From Paenibacillus brevis (GTDB lineage Bacteria > Bacillota > Bacilli > Paenibacillales > Paenibacillaceae): a stretch of DNA of 64,000 bases. The notes beneath the pieces are model-generated. The model did no database searches, was not told the origin of the DNA, and was given only the letters and a program-made list of their open reading frames with translations. Positions within the stretch are counted from its first letter, which is position 1, and the number at the start of each line of letters is the position of its first letter. This document shows, one piece after another, positions 59,737 through 64,000 of this stretch. The DNA lies in the NCBI RefSeq assembly GCF_018919145.1, contig NZ_JAHLQJ010000007.1, positions 186,001 to 250,000 on the forward strand. Reading direction: 5' to 3'. Position numbers and translations under genes: made by a program.

Positions 59737-62376
59737 CTACGAACACTTACTATACCCGCAATTACTGCAAGTTTTACACCCTTCAACATTAATCAGCGAA
59801 GCCGATCCGCAGGAAGGACAGAGATCACGCGAGGTGACGGAGCCGCCATGTCCATGGTGGGTGTCCCCCCCGAACGCTTCCTCCGCAGGAGCCTGCTCCT
59901 CTTCCTGATGAGTCAACGTAGCCGCAACCGGAGCCGGATCATGGTATGGCCCGTTCTGGATATGGGTCTCAAGCGCCTTTGCAACGGCGTCGGCGATGGA
60001 CTCGACGCGGTTCGGCCCGAAGCCGATGGCGCCTGAGCCGCCGATGCCTTTCAGGTGCTTGATCAGCAGCTCTGCCTTCTGTCCGTGATCGCCGTAACGG
60101 AGGAACAGCGAGCAGACGCGTCCAAGCGCTTCCGCCATGGCGAATACGTCGGAACCTGCTTTGCCGACGTTCAGGAAAATCTCGCTTGGCACGCCGTTCA
60201 GATCATTGATCGTGATGTAAGCCATGCCGAATGGCGTATTAATTTTGTAGGTTGCTCCGTGGAGCACTTGCGGGCGCTTCTTGTACTGCGTATCGTTCAC
60301 TTGCTTCTCCGGCGCGGGAGCGGAAGGCGTTACGCCAAGCGTCTCGCTGACACCGTTCAGCGTCTCTTGCTCAGCTTCGGAACCCTCATCTTCAAACGCT
60401 GTCGCTTCCTCCGCTGCAGGCTTGCTCTCTGCAGCCTTGTCCTCCTTCTTCTCGGTCTGAAGCACCTGAACATCGCGGCTTCCGTCGCGATAAATGGTCA
60501 CGCCCTTGCAGCCCAGATCAAAGGCCAGCTCATACAGCTTCTTCGTGTCCTCGATCGTGAAATCAGCAGGACAGTTCGCCGTCTTCGATATCGAGCTGTC
60601 CACCCAGCGCTGGATGGCAGCCTGGGAACGAATATGGTCCTCGGCGGACAGATCCATGGCGGTTACGAAATAATCCGGCAGCTGTTCCCCAGGATGCTCA
60701 TCTATCCAGTATTGCGCAATAGGCACAAATTGCTCGTCGAAGCCTAGACGGCTCTGACGGAAATATTTGAAAGCAAAGTAAGGCTCGATCCCTGTTGAAG
60801 TACCGACCATGGTGCCCGTGCTTCCGGTAGGCGCCTGGGTAATGATCGTGACATTGCGGATGCCCTTCTCCCGAACGGCCTCGCCAACCTCGGGATAAAC
60901 CTCGGTCATGACCTTCATAAATCCGCTCTGTAAATATTTGTCCGCTTCAAAGGCAGGGAAGGCTCCCTTCTCCGCTGCAATATCGGCCGAAGCGAGATAT
61001 GCTTCCTTAGCGATGAAGCCATACAGCTTGTCTAGGAAGACCAAAGATTCCGCACTGCCATAGCGGATCTTGAGCTTGATCATCAGTTCGGCCAAGCCCA
61101 TCGTCCCCAGACCAACACGGCGTTCCTTCTTCTGGTTCCTCTCATTCTCCTCGAAATGATACGGAGTCTTGCTAATGACATTATCCAGGAACCGCACAGA
61201 ATACCGCGTAGTTGTAGCCAGTTCGTCCCATGCCACATCCTGAGTCGCTTCATCATAGAATTTCGACAGGTTCATTGCGGACAGGTTGCATACGCCCCAG
61301 CCCGGCAAGCCCTGCTCTCCGCAAGGATTTGTACAGATGATCGGGTTGAAATACCAGCTATTGGACATCTGGTTGTAATATTCCATGAACACAACGCCCG
61401 GTTCCGCCGATTTCCAGGCCGATTCCATGATGGTGTGCCAGACCTCGCGAGCTTTTACCGTTTTGTAGTGGATTACCTTATGACCTGCGGCTTTCCACTT
61501 GTCCAGATCGCCGTCCCACAGCTCATTGTACTTCTCAACCGTCGTATCCGGGAAGACGAGCTCCCAATCCAGGTCCTCCTTCACGGCCTTCATAAAGCCG
61601 TTGCTTACGCAGACCGACAGGTTGGCATTCGTCACTTGACCCATAGTCTGCTTGACTGTAATGAAATCCAGCAGATCCGGATGCCAATCATTGATCATCA
61701 GCATCAGAGCGCCGCGGCGGCTGCCGCCTTGCTCGATCAAGCCCGTAGTATAGCTGAACAGCCCGCCCCAGGATACCGCACCGCTGGAAGAGCCGTTCAC
61801 CCCCTTCACAATAGCCCGCCGCGGACGCAACGAGCTCAGGTTAATCCCGACTCCGCCTCCCCGGGCCATAATCTCGGTCATTTCCGTCAATGTCTCCATA
61901 ATCCCGCCGCGGCTGTCCTTCGGAGAAGGAATAACGTAGCAGTTGAACAGGGTCAGCTCATCGCTCGCCCCGGCTCCGGCTGCGATCCGGCCGCCGGGAA
62001 CCAGCTTCCAGTCATCCAGAATATAACGGAACTTCTCTTCCCATTCCTTTTGCAGCTCAGGCGTTGCCTCTACAGAAGCCATGGCGCCAGCCAGACGGTC
62101 CCACATTTCCTCAGGCGTCTTCTCAATATTCAGCGTCAGCTTCTCCACATCGGATTGGACGATTTCTCCCTTGCGCGTCTTGACCGTCACTATGCGCCCT
62201 TTGCGGGCAATGACCTCACCGACCTCTTTGGTCGGGAACTTCGGATCATCCTTCGTCAGCACCAGTACCACATCGCCTACTTTGGCATTGGCCGGGTCTG
62301 CATCCTTCCAGGCATATCTATCTAGAAATATTTTTTCGCTGAGCCCTTCCAGCGTATGTTTCTGTGTCGTTGTCAA
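59737..62376 (-). CDS. nrdJ: Vitamin B12-dependent (class II) ribonucleotide reductase
   Basis: An 879-residue adenosylcobalamin-dependent reductase that makes deoxynucleotides without oxygen. Active-site motifs include NPCGEQGLPGWGVCNLS (about 355-372) and APTGSTGTMVGTSTGIEP. The C-terminal domain ends in a CxxC-rich zinc ribbon-like tail (CPSCGS...CKTCSNCGYSKCS) that would hold the electron-transfer cysteines. Length is normal for the long NrdJ type. A TTG eight bases after GAGGTG is the likely start; 12 upstream codons are open but lack support. Confidence 0.93.
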   Translation of the reverse strand: MTTTQKHTLEGLSEKIFLDRYAWKDADPANAKVGDVVLVLTKDDPKFPTKEVGEVIARKGRIVTVKTRKGEIVQSDVEKLTLNIEKTPEEMWDRLAGAMASVEATPELQKEWEEKFRYILDDWKLVPGGRIAAGAGASDELTLFNCYVIPSPKDSRGGIMETLTEMTEIMARGGGVGINLSSLRPRRAIVKGVNGSSSGAVSWGGLFSYTTGLIEQGGSRRGALMLMINDWHPDLLDFITVKQTMGQVTNANLSVCVSNGFMKAVKEDLDWELVFPDTTVEKYNELWDGDLDKWKAAGHKVIHYKTVKAREVWHTIMESAWKSAEPGVVFMEYYNQMSNSWYFNPIICTNPCGEQGLPGWGVCNLSAMNLSKFYDEATQDVAWDELATTTRYSVRFLDNVISKTPYHFEENERNQKKERRVGLGTMGLAELMIKLKIRYGSAESLVFLDKLYGFIAKEAYLASADIAAEKGAFPAFEADKYLQSGFMKVMTEVYPEVGEAVREKGIRNVTIITQAPTGSTGTMVGTSTGIEPYFAFKYFRQSRLGFDEQFVPIAQYWIDEHPGEQLPDYFVTAMDLSAEDHIRSQAAIQRWVDSSISKTANCPADFTIEDTKKLYELAFDLGCKGVTIYRDGSRDVQVLQTEKKEDKAAESKPAAEEATAFEDEGSEAEQETLNGVSETLGVTPSAPAPEKQVNDTQYKKRPQVLHGATYKINTPFGMAYITINDLNGVPSEIFLNVGKAGSDVFAMAEALGRVCSLFLRYGDHGQKAELLIKHLKGIGGSGAIGFGPNRVESIADAVAKALETHIQNGPYHDPAPVAATLTHQEEEQAPAEEAFGGDTHHGHGGSVTSRDLCPSCGSASLINVEGCKTCSNCGYSKCS

Positions 62377-62778
62377 AGGGAACACCTCTTTATAAAATAT
62401 TGTTTGATCCATTTCCAGCCGTGAACAAAAAAATATCGGTCACCTGTCGACAAAATCCTCCGCCAGCCCAGCAATAGGTAAGCTGATTTTTGCGGCCATT
62501 TCATCAACCTTCAACCGTTCTTCTTGCCAAAAAAACGTTAGTGTTTATGTAATAAAATCTACATATAGTGTCTATCCACCATTATACTATACTATATTTC
62601 GTTATCAAAGCCCATTTTCCCAATTAGGAGCTTCGACCCACCCGCTTGTCTGAAAATGCCCCATTGCTGCACCAGCAACGCTAATTTGACTTTCTCCGGC
62701 CAAAGTTATGAAGAACTCTCTTTATGTCCATACTACTCCTACTGCGTTCTACGAAACAGGAAAAGGGAGGTTTTCAAC
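62377..62778. other. Divergent promoter region of nrdJ and the SNF2 gene
   Basis: About 400 bases without a gene, holding the promoters for nrdJ (minus) and the helicase gene (plus) and the NrdR-like box at 62556-62571. I looked for a cobalamin riboswitch before the B12-dependent enzyme gene and could not identify its conserved B12-box. Confidence 0.5.
62556..62571 (-). promoter_or_regulatory. NrdR-box-like operator upstream of nrdJ
   Basis: On the minus strand this reads ACACTATATGTAGATT, matching about 13 of 16 positions of the NrdR consensus (acaCwAtATaTwgTgt). A weaker second match overlaps 62538-62553. NrdR represses ribonucleotide reductase genes. The pair spacing (18 bases) is shorter than usual, so the second box is doubtful. 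Confidence 0.45.
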
Positions 62779-64000
62779 ATGAATCCGCATCAATCCGAGT
62801 TGGACGCTCCTGCTGCCAAACCCGCTTCCGGCAAGGTTCCGGTCCAGTTTGACCGAAGCTGGTACGACGAGCTGCAGGGGAGACTTGACAAGGGTGGTCC
62901 TTGGGACGACTGGCAGCTATTTCAGCTGGCCAAGCAGGCGGAGGAAGCTTCCCTCGTCACTAGCTTTGAAGAGATGATCTGCCTCAAGCATCTTCAGCAG
63001 GTCACACCGCTTCCGCATCAGGTCGATACGGCGCGCAAGGTGCTGTTCGAGATGCGGGGAAGAGCCATCCTGGCCGATGAAGTCGGTCTCGGCAAGACCA
63101 TTGAAGCCGGACTTATCTTAAAGGAATACATTGTTCGCGGCCTTGTGCAAAAGGTGTTAATCCTCGTACCCGCCTCACTGGTGCTCCAATGGGTCCGGGA
63201 GCTGAACCAGAAGTTCGCTATTCCGGCCGTTGCCCAGAAGAAGGCGCACTCCTGGCAAAATGCGGTCGTAGTCGCATCCATCGATACCGCCAAGCGGGAC
63301 CCTCATCGCGACATCCTGCTAGGCAATGAATACGATATGGTTATTGTCGACGAGGCGCACAAGCTCAAGAACAAGAAGACCACCAACTATCAGTTCATGC
63401 TCAAGCTTCGCAAAAAATATTGCCTGCTCCTGACAGCTACGCCGGTACAGAACGATCTCGGGGAGCTGTTCAATCTAATTACCCTGCTGAAGCCGGGACA
63501 GCTCGGAGGACAGAGCGATTTTACATCCAACTTCGTATTCGAGAAGAGAGTGCCGAAGAACGGTGAACAGCTTAAGGAAGAGCTGGCCAAAATCATGATC
63601 CGCAACCGGCGAGGAGACGGTGAACTGGATTTTACGAAGCGCCATGTGAAAAATATTGAAGTCGAGCTTTCACCCGAAGAAATGGAATTGTACAACGGGG
63701 TCACTCGCTTTGTCAAAGACCAATATCAGGCAGCCGGCGGCGATCTCAGCAGCATGCTGTCTCTCGTCACCCTCCAGCGGGAGGTGTGCAGCAGCCGGGA
63801 TGCTGTATTCGTGACCCTCGTGAATCTGGCCAAGAAGCTGGCTCCCGATTCCCCGCTGCGGGACAGAATCTGGGAGCTGGTCGCCTTGATCAAGGCGATT
63901 AAGGCCAACAGCAAGGCCGAACAAGCGATGAAGCTCATCCGGGAGATGGATGACAAGGTGATTCTGTTCACCGAGTACCGCGCCACCCAGGAATACTTGA
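62779..64000 (+). CDS. SNF2-family DEAD/DEAH helicase, 3' end outside the window
   Basis: The first 407 codons of a SNF2/HepA-like ATPase. Motif I is DEVGLGKTIEAGLI near residue 99, motif II VDEAHKLKNKKT near 192, motif III LLTATPVQNDLGEL near 218, and the second RecA-like domain begins near KVILFTEYRATQEYL at the edge. There is no N-terminal zinc finger. Homologues in Bacilli (YwqA-like) are SWI2/SNF2 ATPases of unclear role in DNA repair or transcription recycling. ATG with AGGGAGG. Confidence 0.9.
   Translation, partial: MNPHQSELDAPAAKPASGKVPVQFDRSWYDELQGRLDKGGPWDDWQLFQLAKQAEEASLVTSFEEMICLKHLQQVTPLPHQVDTARKVLFEMRGRAILADEVGLGKTIEAGLILKEYIVRGLVQKVLILVPASLVLQWVRELNQKFAIPAVAQKKAHSWQNAVVVASIDTAKRDPHRDILLGNEYDMVIVDEAHKLKNKKTTNYQFMLKLRKKYCLLLTATPVQNDLGELFNLITLLKPGQLGGQSDFTSNFVFEKRVPKNGEQLKEELAKIMIRNRRGDGELDFTKRHVKNIEVELSPEEMELYNGVTRFVKDQYQAAGGDLSSMLSLVTLQREVCSSRDAVFVTLVNLAKKLAPDSPLRDRIWELVALIKAIKANSKAEQAMKLIREMDDKVILFTEYRATQEYL

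Noticed and set aside
62377..62778. Cobalamin riboswitch before nrdJ
   Set aside because: I could not find a convincing B12-box or the expected long structured leader; an NrdR-like box explains the site better.

Overview
The window looks like chromosomal DNA of a Paenibacillus-like member of the Bacillales. Almost every gene has a strong GGAGG-type ribosome binding site. Recognisable neighbours include ccpN, the pyruvate phosphate dikinase regulator gene and glpX, a B12-dependent ribonucleotide reductase, GH27 and GH43 glycosidases, PepSY proteins and an OmpR-type two-component pair. The flanks (about 1-9.4 kb and 31.9-64 kb) are GC-rich. The middle (about 10.4-30.6 kb) is clearly AT-rich and reads as acquired DNA.

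Layout. (1) 1-9.3 kb, minus strand: parA and parB, then an operon for a Tad/type II secretion-like machine (SAF-domain CpaB-like protein, two degenerate TadZ/CpaE-like proteins, TadA-like ATPase, fused TadB-TadC-like membrane protein), running off the left edge. (2) 9.4-19.7 kb: decayed repeats, then conflict-type genes: an Rx4H (HEPN-like) protein, an HNH protein with an unknown partner, a DUF4365 protein, and a four-gene operon that fits an ABC-three-component (ABC-3C) system. (3) 20.0-31.8 kb: the most unusual part, an integron-like array. A tyrosine recombinase gene is followed, in its own direction of transcription, by about eleven short units. Each unit carries one or two promoterless-looking genes and ends in an attC-like element with inverse core RYYYAAC, long imperfect arms and core GTTRRRY. 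The start of nearly every unit is complementary to the start of its own attC, as expected of circularisable integron cassettes. Integrons are best known from Proteobacteria; an array in a Bacillales background is unexpected. The cargo is rich in HEPN-like proteins and also holds a CHAP hydrolase, an aspartic protease, a P-loop kinase-like protein, a recombinase-fold protein without the catalytic Arg and a GNAT pseudogene.

(4) 32.0-38.6 kb: a pentapeptide-repeat protein and a tightly coupled trio (TerB-N/TerB-C protein, DUF2791/BrxD-like ATPase, Lhr-like helicase) that is a candidate stress or defence module. (5) 38.7-64 kb: ordinary chromosomal genes: M50-type protease, hydrolase, AraC regulator with alpha-galactosidase, central-carbon regulators with glpX, beta-xylosidase, aldo/keto reductase, a sulfonate-type ABC transporter beside an arylsulfotransferase and a MarR regulator, a GPP34-like protein, PepSY proteins with a two-component system, NrdJ, and a SNF2 helicase cut by the right edge. 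A MITE-like repeat occurs twice in this part.

All calls rest on reading the sequence and translations by eye. No database search, structure prediction or folding calculation was run.
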